Positions 1 to 5,257 of a DNA stretch of 10,823 nucleotides are shown one piece after another. The position numbers and the translations under genes were made by a program. Source of the stretch: CAZDRB01 sp964507925 (GTDB lineage Bacteria > Patescibacteriota > Microgenomatia > UBA1400 > UBA12108); the NCBI GenBank assembly GCA_964507925.1, contig CAZDRB010000028.1:1-10823 (forward strand), read 5' to 3'. Positions within the stretch are counted from its first letter, which is position 1; each line of letters begins with the position of its first letter. The notes beneath the pieces were generated by a model that was not told the DNA's origin, searched no databases, and worked only from the letters and a program-made list of their open reading frames with translations.

Positions 1-421
1 GTTCGGGAGATGCTGCTGGAGTGGGAGGAGGCTCGGGTGTAGTCTCAACTGAGGTTGGAGGAGGAGCACTAGGGATCGTGGGCATGGAAGGCAATGGAGG
101 AAGATCTAGCTTGGGAGCCTGAAGATCGGGTGAGGGAACTGGAGGCTCGGAAGCCAGGCTATTATCCGCCGTGGGCGGACCAGCCTGGTTTTGTGCGGCT
201 ACGCCACCCAACTTGGAGATAATTTCTTCAGCTAGTTTGAGCCTACGCTCGGTTGCTTTTTGAAAGATCTCGAGTTCTTTGACGATTGTGGGATAAATCT
301 TGGGGAGATCGGGATCCGGAGTGTTGTTGGCGATATCAATGAGGTTAATCTTGATTGGCTCGCGTAGGGGCGAGTCAATAAGCAGGTTAACAAGTGATTG
401 TTTGTTTAATTGATCGGGCAT
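1..421 (-). CDS. Proline-rich unknown protein, N-terminal part (cut by left edge)
   Basis: The frame is open from an ATG at 421 to the left edge, giving about 140 residues with no stop in view. The first 85 or so residues are ordinary and partly helical, opening MPDQLNKQSLVNLL, with a charged helical stretch (KELEIFQKATERRLKLAEEI). After that the chain becomes low-complexity and proline-rich (repeated P, PP and PPP with S, T and E), as in a flexible linker or a cell-envelope-spanning region. I do not recognise a family. The start is supported by a promoter, TTGACA at 453-458 and TAAAGT at 429-434 with an 18-base spacer, whose -10 box ends seven bases before the ATG; no Shine-Dalgarno sequence is present. 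The gene is divergent from rpmG. The proline-rich end could connect to further domains outside the window. Confidence 0.75.
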   Translation of the reverse strand, partial: MPDQLNKQSLVNLLIDSPLREPIKINLIDIANNTPDPDLPKIYPTIVKELEIFQKATERRLKLAEEIISKLGGVAAQNQAGPPTADNSLASEPPVPSPDLQAPKLDLPPLPSMPTIPSAPPPTSVETTPEPPPTPAASPE

Positions 422-428
422 TGTATCC

Positions 429-458
429 ACTTTAACGTGATCTCTACTTGTGTGTCAA
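429..458 (-). promoter_or_regulatory. Promoter of the left-edge gene, leaderless type
   Basis: On the minus strand, TTGACA (453-458) is followed after 18 bases by TAAAGT (429-434), and the start codon follows seven bases later. Transcription should therefore begin at or next to the ATG at 421. Confidence 0.5.
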
Positions 459-476
459 TAGGTTAGTTGGTAGAAT
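448..476 (+). promoter_or_regulatory. Possible rpmG promoter
   Basis: TTGTGT (448-453), a 17-base spacer and TAGAAT (471-476) form a plausible promoter, predicting a start near 483 and a leader of about 47 bases. Its -35 box overlaps the -35 box of the divergent left-edge gene. The -10 box also lies inside a tRNA-D-arm-like stretch, so it could be coincidental. Confidence 0.35.
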
Positions 477-529
477 ACGAGGGTCATCCCCCTTCGCAAT
501 TATATGATGGGATGCTACGGAGGGACACA

Positions 530-709
530 GTGCCAAAAGCAAAAAAAGGACCACGACAATCATTTGGACTCAAGTGTTCGGTTTGTAAGAGCTTTAACTA
601 TCTCACGACCCGCAACAAGATGAATACTGTTGAGAAGCTAGTGCTGTCCAAGTACTGCGCGAGGTGCAAAAAACACACGAGCCACACAGAATCCAAAAAG
701 TTAAAGTAG
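530..709 (+). CDS. rpmG: 50S ribosomal protein L33
   Basis: This is a 59-residue zinc-ribbon form of ribosomal protein L33, a component of the large ribosomal subunit. Two CxxC pairs (C16/C19 and C43/C46) are set to bind zinc, and the body carries the family pattern GLKCSVCK...YxTxRNK...KLxLxKYCxxCxKHTxHxE. The start is a GTG at 530, chosen because GGAGGG at 519-524 is a strong Shine-Dalgarno sequence at the right distance. A longer reading from TTG at 467 would add 21 unrelated residues and run through the ribosome binding site. Unlike most genes here it has a leader, which contains a tRNA-like fold (see findings). It is divergent from the proline-rich gene. Confidence 0.95.
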   Translation: MPKAKKGPRQSFGLKCSVCKSFNYLTTRNKMNTVEKLVLSKYCARCKKHTSHTESKKLK

Positions 710-741
710 AGTAAGTGGACTTTGGATTTGACATCTCACTA

Positions 742-747
742 TATAAT
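742..747 (+). promoter_or_regulatory. -10 box of the 91-residue unknown gene
   Basis: A perfect TATAAT ends eight bases before the ATG at 756. No convincing -35 box is at the usual distance (the TTGACA at 728-733 is only eight bases upstream of the box). A leaderless mRNA is implied. Confidence 0.5.
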
Positions 748-755
748 TATAGGTT

Positions 756-1031
756 ATGATTATCGATAATCTAGAGCGTGATAAGTTGCTCCTTGAAATT
801 ATGGGAGCTGAGAATCTGTTGTATGTGCAGAGTGCAATTAGCAGAGAACGCGCAGAGAGTTTTACTTGTCCACTCGCTGATGTGATGGAAAGTGTCTTAG
901 ATAAAGTAGCTACAAGAGGTGCAAATGAGCCCTTGCAAAGTATCTTAGTGCCATTGTTTTACATGATTTTGGAAAGAGATGATTGCTTTGGTTTTGACAT
1001 TAGTTCAACTTACTGTGTAGTTTCAAGATAG
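756..1031 (+). CDS. Unknown 91-residue protein
   Basis: I do not recognise this protein. It is mainly helical by eye (MIIDNLERDKLLLEIMGAEN, then an amphipathic middle and a hydrophobic stretch LVPLFYMILE) and has no signal peptide or clear membrane segment. The start ATG is placed eight bases downstream of a perfect TATAAT, which supports it as a real expressed gene. The last 32 bases overlap, tail to tail, the end of the glycosyltransferase gene on the other strand. Its small size and own promoter resemble the cassette genes at 3.4-7.2 kb, but no copy of their repeat lies next to it. Confidence 0.6.
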   Translation: MIIDNLERDKLLLEIMGAENLLYVQSAISRERAESFTCPLADVMESVLDKVATRGANEPLQSILVPLFYMILERDDCFGFDISSTYCVVSR

Positions 1032-2325
1032 CGTCTGCGCCCTTGGCGATCTGGGGCGCGAGCTTTTGGGCGCGCTCAAGGGCTAGCTCGACCCAGGGTT
1101 TGTTTTTGAAAACTGGCATGGTGGTCAGGGCCTCGATTTGCGCGACGATATTTTCGTGATCGACGCGGAGGGCGACACCTCTTTCCTCAAAGTATGAGCG
1201 GATACTCTCCTCCCATTCTCCCCAGGGTTTGAGCGTGAGAAGGAAACAGCCAGCGGCAACGGCCTCGTAAGCCATGTCACCTGAGGGCTTGGTGATAAAG
1301 CCGTCTGCCCAGGGGAAGATGTAGTCCAGGAGCTGCTCGTTGGCCTCGACGATGTCACCAGCGTGGAAGATGCGAAATGGAGCCTTTGAGTCCTTTATCT
1401 CGCCAACTTTGATTTTGTGATCACGGGCGAATGCGCTAAACATAGTCACAAAGTCGTCGTGGACTCCGGCATAAGCTGCTATCTGAAGCGTGCCTTTTTT
1501 GAGGGCTGGGGCGAGGAGGGGAAGGAGTTTTTGGATCTCGTCCTTATTAGTGCCGAGGCCTCCGGTTGTGATAGCGAGTCTGAGCGGGCGGTGGCGGTAG
1601 CCGCGGACTGCAGTATTTTTGTCTTTGAGGATGATTCTCGGGTCGACCGGGCAACCAGTCACAACGACTCTTTTTTCATCGATTTTGTGGCCCAAGGTGT
1701 AGCCGAGCTCGATGAGCTTGGCTTTGGTCGCCTCGTCGAAGACCGCCCAGGTTAACTTGGGGTTGTCTGCGTGAGTTAAGTACTGAGGGCGCACATGCGG
1801 ATCGGTCACGACCTGGAGCACTGTTTTGCCGTTTTCGAGGAGAATGTTGCCGGCTTCGTAGTGGAGAGAGATGATTGGACGAGTGATTCTCCCAGCGACA
1901 TAGGTCAAGGGAGAGCGGATTGCACCAGTCAAGGGGAGCTGGTTCCTGACTCTCGTGTCCATGAGATCTTTGAGCTCTTTGAGGAGGGGGTTTCTCGCGA
2001 TGAGTTTGCCCATCCGCTCGGTAAACATAATCTTGGGCCAGTCACGGGCTGAGACGTAGTTCGTGGGATCGATCATCCAAAATGATTTTTTTTGTTTGGT
2101 GGCGGCAACCACGAGCGCGTTGGCCATAGAGTAGTGGGCGCGGGAAAAGGTGACGTCTGGGGTGTTCTCGGATGGCTTTTCGCCGAATCTGGATTCGAGC
2201 TCGTCTTTGAACGAAGCCGAGACCGTGACGATCGGGATCTCGACTGTCTCGAGGAGGTGCCGCTCTTCGTGGGCGGTTCTTTTGAATTCGAGGTTTTCTG
2301 GAGCTGGTTGATGGGCAATGGGCAT
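1000..2325 (-). CDS. GT28/MurG-like glycosyltransferase (GT-B fold)
   Basis: This 441-residue protein has hallmarks of the UDP-sugar-using glycosyltransferase family 28 (MurG, monogalactosyl- and diglucosyl-diacylglycerol synthases). At 169-188 the segment VLQVVTDPHVRPQYL resembles the family's VTD..H..W region, followed by VVTGCPVDPR (221-230), matching the VTGIPV motif. The C-terminal Rossmann domain opens with ITTGGLGT (252-259), and the nucleotide-sugar-binding motif is KPSGDMAYEAVAAG (346-359). Acceptor and product (lipid I or a glycolipid) cannot be told from the sequence. Family members are typically 350-400 residues, so the N-terminal part is somewhat long. The ATG at 2325 is chosen because TACAAT (2332-2337) ends six bases upstream, with TTGCCC (2355-2360) as the -35 box. 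An in-frame TTG at 2340 would overlap the promoter. Its GC content is visibly higher than that of the accessory block. Confidence 0.75.
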   Translation of the reverse strand: MPIAHQPAPENLEFKRTAHEERHLLETVEIPIVTVSASFKDELESRFGEKPSENTPDVTFSRAHYSMANALVVAATKQKKSFWMIDPTNYVSARDWPKIMFTERMGKLIARNPLLKELKDLMDTRVRNQLPLTGAIRSPLTYVAGRITRPIISLHYEAGNILLENGKTVLQVVTDPHVRPQYLTHADNPKLTWAVFDEATKAKLIELGYTLGHKIDEKRVVVTGCPVDPRIILKDKNTAVRGYRHRPLRLAITTGGLGTNKDEIQKLLPLLAPALKKGTLQIAAYAGVHDDFVTMFSAFARDHKIKVGEIKDSKAPFRIFHAGDIVEANEQLLDYIFPWADGFITKPSGDMAYEAVAAGCFLLTLKPWGEWEESIRSYFEERGVALRVDHENIVAQIEALTTMPVFKNKPWVELALERAQKLAPQIAKGADAILKLHSKLN

Positions 2326-2331
2326 GGATCT

Positions 2332-2360
2332 ATTGTACACAAGGCAAGTGGTGGGGGCAA
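2332..2360 (-). promoter_or_regulatory. Promoter of the glycosyltransferase gene, leaderless type
   Basis: TTGCCC (2355-2360), 17 bases and TACAAT (2332-2337) precede the ATG at 2325, which follows the -10 box after six bases. No Shine-Dalgarno sequence is present. Confidence 0.5.
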
Positions 2361-2367
2361 ATAATTT

Positions 2368-2616
2368 TTAAGATGGAAAATTGTCGCGGTGAGCAAACGA
2401 TATTGTTTCAGCTGCGCTGAGATATTCGTAGCCGATTGCAAGCGCATTGAATGCAGTTTCGTCGTCTGGATTTGATTTAAGATAATCTTCGAGACTTTTA
2501 ATTCCATGGAGTACAGATAAATAGTTCTGTGCGTAGGCGCGAGGAACTTGAAATTCTCCTAAATTTTCTGCGTATTGGTCTAGTGTGATTAGTGGATGAA
2601 GCGGAATTTCATTCAT
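2368..2616 (-). CDS. Unknown 82-residue helical protein, second gene of operon
   Basis: I do not recognise this protein. It is predicted to be helical and acidic, with a C-terminal half (SNPDDETAFNALAIGYEYLSAAE) that reads like one TPR-type helical hairpin; one repeat is too little to assign a family. The start codon overlaps the stop of the preceding gene by four bases (ATGA), so the two should be co-transcribed and translationally coupled and may act together. Downstream of it, 42 bases separate it from the glycosyltransferase start, which has its own promoter. Confidence 0.65.
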   Translation of the reverse strand: MNEIPLHPLITLDQYAENLGEFQVPRAYAQNYLSVLHGIKSLEDYLKSNPDDETAFNALAIGYEYLSAAETISFAHRDNFPS

Positions 2617-3308
2617 TCGTATAAGCCCTTTAGCTCTTCAGTTATCCTAGCAAGATTATCGGGATTGCGCCAGCCTAGACCATTGTCTTTATTGGGAGTA
2701 TTGATCAATCTAAATAAAATAGCTGAGTCCATGGTGGTGAAGCCTAGTTTCCGCCCGGCCTCGTGGAGCTGAGCCATGTCTTCGAGGGCAAAGAGAATTT
2801 CGTCTTTGTACCAGATCTTTTCTAAATCTGGACGAGTGTTTCTAAAGTGGGCAAACATCGTTCTTTCGATAACGTGAAGGCCGATCCCGATTGCCTTGAT
2901 CTCGGGAGGAATGTCCATAGATGGAGTACCGATTGATCGATTTATATCCTTGTTATTTTGACCGTCCATAATGCGGTGATGGGCATTGACCAGGCCAAAA
3001 GCAAATTCACGTGGCGATAAATCTTCTAGATTTGGCAATTCCTGTACTCTGTTTTTGAGTGCCTTGGTACGAGAGAGTGAGGGAAGAGTAAGGATTTTGT
3101 CTTCTGGATCTATTTCATTGTACATATCAATAAGCTCTTGAGTTCCCCAAATGACGGGATGCTCAAAGAGGTTATGTAACAAGTTCGGTTCTCCTATCTT
3201 CCGAGCAGACCTAAGAATCTGGTCTCGATCCTTCAATCCGTCTAGAAATGGGCTCATGGAAAGTCTGGTTAGATCTGGATATTGATATGGCTTTTCTGGT
3301 AAATGCAT
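2613..3308 (-). CDS. Unknown 231-residue soluble protein, first gene of operon
   Basis: I do not recognise this protein. It is soluble, charged and rich in helices, without signal peptide or membrane segments. Histidine-containing stretches (LVNAHHRIMDGQ and GIGLHVIERTMFAHFRNTRPD) and ALEDMAQLHEAGRKLGF stand out, but they do not define a known active site. The ATG at 3308 is chosen because a strong promoter (TTGACT, 16 bases, TATAAT) ends seven bases upstream of it. An in-frame upstream codon at 3419 would give 37 extra residues but would place the promoter inside the coding region. The next gene overlaps its stop by four bases. Confidence 0.7.
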   Translation of the reverse strand: MHLPEKPYQYPDLTRLSMSPFLDGLKDRDQILRSARKIGEPNLLHNLFEHPVIWGTQELIDMYNEIDPEDKILTLPSLSRTKALKNRVQELPNLEDLSPREFAFGLVNAHHRIMDGQNNKDINRSIGTPSMDIPPEIKAIGIGLHVIERTMFAHFRNTRPDLEKIWYKDEILFALEDMAQLHEAGRKLGFTTMDSAILFRLINTPNKDNGLGWRNPDNLARITEELKGLYE

Positions 3309-3315
3309 AGCGATA

Positions 3316-3343
3316 ATTATAGGATTATGTCTGTGAAAGTCAA
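3316..3343 (-). promoter_or_regulatory. Strong promoter of the two-gene operon, leaderless type
   Basis: TTGACT (3338-3343), a 16-base spacer and a perfect TATAAT (3316-3321) lie seven bases upstream of the ATG at 3308. This is the clearest complete promoter in the window and argues for a leaderless message. Confidence 0.65.
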
Positions 3344-3446
3344 GGCGGTGAGCATGTGAATATGTGGAGAGGCGATTAGGCGTTCTTCCATCTTCGCATT
3401 TTCGCAAATTTGTTACCAATTTGTCAAGGCTATAGGACTAGTGTGG

Positions 3447-3452
3447 TATAAT
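3447..3452 (+). promoter_or_regulatory. -10 box of the 96-residue protein gene
   Basis: A perfect TATAAT ends seven bases before the ATG at 3460. TTGTCA at 3421-3426 is 20 bases upstream of it, too far for an ideal -35 box. Confidence 0.5.
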
Positions 3453-3459
3453 TTTGGGC

Positions 3460-3750
3460 ATGTCTATTCTCTGTAAGCAAGGCTGCGAAGTATTCTTTAA
3501 TATTGATATGCGTCGAATTGGATATGTTGCTAGACTCCAAGCTATTGAGCAGGATTTAGATATAAATGAGCAGGATGCTCAGGTTGGAAGATCGACAGAA
3601 TGTGTCCCTCAATTACTTAGTGATTATTGCAAGAATAACTGCGTGGAAGGTTGCTATGCAACTAAAGAAGGGGGCAGGGCCTATGTAGTTGGAATAGTGG
3701 TACAAATGATTGCACTCCAAAATATGCCAGAGCTTCCTAAAAAAGAATAG
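3460..3750 (+). CDS. Unknown 96-residue cysteine-containing protein
   Basis: I do not recognise this protein. It has six cysteines in two groups: C5 and C9 near the N-terminus, and C48, C57, C61 and C65 in the middle (DYCKNNCVEGCYA). The spacing could bind a metal, but no named zinc-finger pattern fits. The rest is helical with a hydrophobic C-terminal segment (AYVVGIVVQMIALQ) that is too polar-flanked and short for a confident membrane helix. The ATG at 3460 follows TATAAT by seven bases; the TTG two codons earlier is less likely. It is the first gene of the accessory block and is followed nine bases after its stop by the first clear 31-bp repeat. Confidence 0.65.
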   Translation: MSILCKQGCEVFFNIDMRRIGYVARLQAIEQDLDINEQDAQVGRSTECVPQLLSDYCKNNCVEGCYATKEGGRAYVVGIVVQMIALQNMPELPKKE

Positions 3751-3759
3751 TGTTGTTAT

Positions 3760-3790
3760 TTGCAGGGACTCGAGGAAGATGTAAGAAACT
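3760..3790 (+). repeat. 31-bp cassette repeat, copy 1
   Basis: It begins TTGCAGGGAC and ends in a TGTRAGAAMCT-type segment. It matches copy 2 at 25 of 31 positions with no gaps. It lies nine bases after the stop of the 96-residue gene and 34 bases before the ATG of the GNAT gene. Confidence 0.7.
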
Positions 3791-3810
3791 TTGGTATTGT
3801 ACTAGTATTG

Positions 3811-3816
3811 TATAAT
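3811..3816 (+). promoter_or_regulatory. -10 box of the GNAT gene
   Basis: A perfect TATAAT ends eight bases before the ATG at 3825. No clear -35 box is seen. The box lies 20 bases after repeat copy 1. Confidence 0.5.
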
Positions 3817-3824
3817 TCCCCGAC

Positions 3825-4139
3825 ATGACAGAGTTTTTGCTGGTAGATCGTGATACCTATTACAGAATGAATGAACATGGATATATTTTTGGAAGGGTTG
3901 ATGCAGATACGGCTTGGATTGCGGCATTCTTAGTCACATCTTCAGAAAGGAGTAGGGGTCACGGATCAGATCTATTAGGTAAATTTGAAGAATGGTCTGA
4001 AGCTCATGCCGTGCAAAAAATTACAGTTATACTGAAAACTGATCTGCTAACAGATGAAGCAACACTTAACTTCTTTATAAATAGAAAATACGCGCAAGAT
4101 CCAGATATTCCTATCATTTTTACAAAAGAAACTACATAG
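3825..4139 (+). CDS. Small GNAT-type N-acetyltransferase
   Basis: This 104-residue protein looks like a compact acetyl-CoA-dependent GNAT acetyltransferase. The signature is RSRGHG at 42-47, fitting the acetyl-CoA-binding motif A pattern R/QxxGxG/A. It is preceded by a beta strand ending in the usual bulge (TAWIAAFLVTSSE, 29-41) and followed by the expected helix (SDLLGKFEEWSEAHAV) and strand (KITVIL). A late helix with LNFFINRKYA resembles the AxxFYxKxGF element of the family. It is shorter than typical members (about 140-180 residues), lacking most of the N-terminal strands, so the acceptor site may be minimal or partner-provided. The substrate is unknown. It sits alone between two copies of the repeat, like a cassette gene. 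Confidence 0.6.
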   Translation: MTEFLLVDRDTYYRMNEHGYIFGRVDADTAWIAAFLVTSSERSRGHGSDLLGKFEEWSEAHAVQKITVILKTDLLTDEATLNFFINRKYAQDPDIPIIFTKETT

Positions 4140-4162
4140 AATGTTTGCGCGCTTTGATATAG

Positions 4163-4193
4163 TTGCAGAGATTAGTCGTGAGTGTGAGAACTT
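4163..4193 (+). repeat. 31-bp cassette repeat, divergent copy
   Basis: It begins TTGCAGAGAT and ends TGTGAGAACTT, matching copy 3 at 24 of 31 positions without gaps. It also shares with copy 3 the ten bases just upstream (CTTTGATATA). It lies 23 bases after the GNAT stop and 45 bases before the next ATG. Confidence 0.55.
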
Positions 4194-4226
4194 ATCTACT
4201 GATACAACGACCCAACTTAACTGTGA

Positions 4227-4232
4227 CATAAT
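4227..4232 (+). promoter_or_regulatory. -10 box of the 127-residue gene
   Basis: CATAAT ends six bases before the ATG at 4239. The ATG at 4233 touches the box directly and so is a less likely start. Confidence 0.4.
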
Positions 4233-4238
4233 ATGTTT

Positions 4239-4622
4239 ATGAATGACGGTGGTGAAAAAACAATTGTAATTCACACTGATAAATTCTTGAAAAATGAATT
4301 AATAACCATCAAAAGACTTGTTACTCTTCAAGAAAACCTACGCAAATTGTTGGAGGAAGCAGAAAGTTCGGGTAAGCGCATAGTCAGAATGGACCGATCA
4401 TCACCGGATGAAATAGGTGAGGCCGATGTGTATATAGTTGGTGATGACATCTCTTCTAAAGAGGCATTGAAGGTAATACAGCCAGGTGACGTGATCAATC
4501 TAGCTGGCTTGTATGAGGATGTATGTCTGGCTATGGTTTTTCGTGAGGCAGAGAGCATGGGTGCATACCCTACAATTCTAAAGGAAATGACGATTGACAT
4601 GAGTGGCGATTGGGGTGAATAG
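4239..4622 (+). CDS. Unknown 127-residue protein, possibly isochorismatase-like
   Basis: No firm family. By eye its order of elements recalls the isochorismatase-like cysteine hydrolases: an N-terminal strand KTIVIHTDKF (7-16, D14 at the place of the catalytic Asp), a helix and strand VTLQENLRKLLEEAESSGKRIVRM (28-51), and a late strand-helix INLAGLYEDVCLAMVFREAESMG (86-108) with C96 where the nucleophile of the TDVC motif would be. At 127 residues it is well short of the usual 180-200, and the catalytic Lys region is not evident, so it may be inactive or unrelated. The start at 4239 follows CATAAT by six bases; the ATG at 4233 would add two residues. It sits alone between two repeats. Confidence 0.6.
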   Translation: MNDGGEKTIVIHTDKFLKNELITIKRLVTLQENLRKLLEEAESSGKRIVRMDRSSPDEIGEADVYIVGDDISSKEALKVIQPGDVINLAGLYEDVCLAMVFREAESMGAYPTILKEMTIDMSGDWGE

Positions 4623-4642
4623 CGACTAGTCAAAATATATCA

Positions 4643-4673
4643 TTGCAGGGACTCGTAGGGGATGTGAGAACCT
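4643..4673 (+). repeat. 31-bp cassette repeat, copy 2
   Basis: It begins TTGCAGGGAC and ends TGTGAGAACCT, matching copy 3 at 28 of 31 positions. It lies 20 bases after the preceding stop and 18 bases before the ATG at 4692. Confidence 0.75.
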
Positions 4674-4679
4674 GGATGT

Positions 4680-4685
4680 TAGAAT
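4680..4685 (+). promoter_or_regulatory. -10 box of the 159-residue gene
   Basis: TAGAAT ends six bases before the ATG at 4692 and lies only six bases after repeat copy 2. No -35 box is seen. Confidence 0.4.
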
Positions 4686-4691
4686 ATTCAT

Positions 4692-5171
4692 ATGGTTTTT
4701 GAAACGGTTCAACCTAGTGGAGAGATTGATACTCAAATAGTTTTAAGAAGTGAAGATGGCGTGGGCAGCGTTGCTGTCGGAAATACTGATGTCAAGATTG
4801 CCTTTAATAAAGCTGAGTATGAGTTCTCATTTGTTCCTAGCGACAATACTAAAAGAGTTGAAGGTCCAAGAGCAATGGTAAAGCTTTCAATAGGACTGTT
4901 GGGATTATATGAGTGGGCAAATCAGGATGGAAACAAAGCTATATTCGCTGGGAAACGAAGTGTGTATGGACTTACTACACATGATTTCGTAAATCAAATG
5001 GCACGACTTCTTGATAAGGGAAACCATGCAGATTTAGTAGGAGGAAGTCCAGATGGAGGTGAGAACGCAAATATGAATTTCAATGTTGAAAGATTTGTAA
5101 ATCTCCCCCCTGATGACTTATTAATTCAGTATTTTCAGAGAGTTAGGAAGAGAGAGTCTAATGTTTATTGA
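4692..5171 (+). CDS. Unknown 159-residue protein
   Basis: I do not recognise this protein. The first 60 residues alternate like beta strands (IDTQIVLRSEDGVGSVAVG, DVKIAFNKAEYEFSFV). The middle is helical (RAMVKLSIGLLGLYEWANQ). A glycine/asparagine-rich turn (GGSPDGGENANMNFN) precedes a C-terminal helix that ends in basic residues (IQYFQRVRKRE). It has no signal peptide or membrane segment, so it is probably cytoplasmic. The ATG is six bases after a TAGAAT box and no Shine-Dalgarno sequence is present. It ends on TGA, evidence that UGA is a stop in this organism. It is the only gene between repeat copies 2 and 3. Confidence 0.65.
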   Translation: MVFETVQPSGEIDTQIVLRSEDGVGSVAVGNTDVKIAFNKAEYEFSFVPSDNTKRVEGPRAMVKLSIGLLGLYEWANQDGNKAIFAGKRSVYGLTTHDFVNQMARLLDKGNHADLVGGSPDGGENANMNFNVERFVNLPPDDLLIQYFQRVRKRESNVY

Positions 5172-5186
5172 TATACTTTGATATAT

Positions 5187-5217
5187 TTGCAGGGACTAGT
5201 GGAGGATGTGAGAACCT
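5187..5217 (+). repeat. 31-bp cassette repeat, copy 3
   Basis: It begins TTGCAGGGAC and ends TGTGAGAACCT. It lies 15 bases after the stop of the 159-residue gene and 40 bases before the ATG at 5258. A small inverted repeat (CTGG-TAG-CCAG, 5227-5237) lies just downstream. Confidence 0.75.
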
Positions 5218-5243
5218 ACTTATTATCTGGTAGCCAGGCAGGT

Positions 5244-5249
5244 TATAAT
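5244..5249 (+). promoter_or_regulatory. -10 box of the HEPN-linked operon
   Basis: A perfect TATAAT ends eight bases before the ATG at 5258. It should drive both overlapping genes as a leaderless message. No -35 box is evident. Confidence 0.5.
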
Positions 5250-5257
5250 GTAGCTTG

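Noticed and set aside
451..529. A functional tRNA upstream of rpmG
   Set aside because: The D-arm-like segment and outer stem are suggestive, but there is no T arm or TTC-type T loop and position 33 of the loop is not T.
1125..2364. Several + strand and alternative minus frames within the glycosyltransferase gene, including Ser/Arg-rich ones
   Set aside because: They are shadows of a long, motif-bearing gene with no start signals of their own.
3309..3419. N-terminal extension of the 231-residue protein to 3419
   Set aside because: It would run through a strong TTGACT-16-TATAAT promoter, and the extra 37 residues look unlike protein (Arg/His-rich, irregular).
4141..4242. A 33-residue open frame (MFARFDIVAEISRECENL...) across the divergent repeat copy
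   Set aside because: It has no -10 box or Shine-Dalgarno sequence. The corresponding frame in other repeats lacks a start, and differences between copies are not concentrated at third codon positions, so the element looks non-coding.
4643..4673. Intact tRNA genes inside the repeats
   Set aside because: Only an acceptor-like end and a distorted T-arm-like stretch are present; no complementary acceptor strand, D arm or anticodon arm follows.
5169..5171. UGA recoding as in Gracilibacteria/Absconditabacteria
   Set aside because: TGA ends genes here and at 7600-7602 at sensible positions, and none of the long genes needs readthrough.
3760..5217. CRISPR array
   Set aside because: The repeats are imperfect and spaced by 400-550 bases with genes between them, and no cas genes are present.
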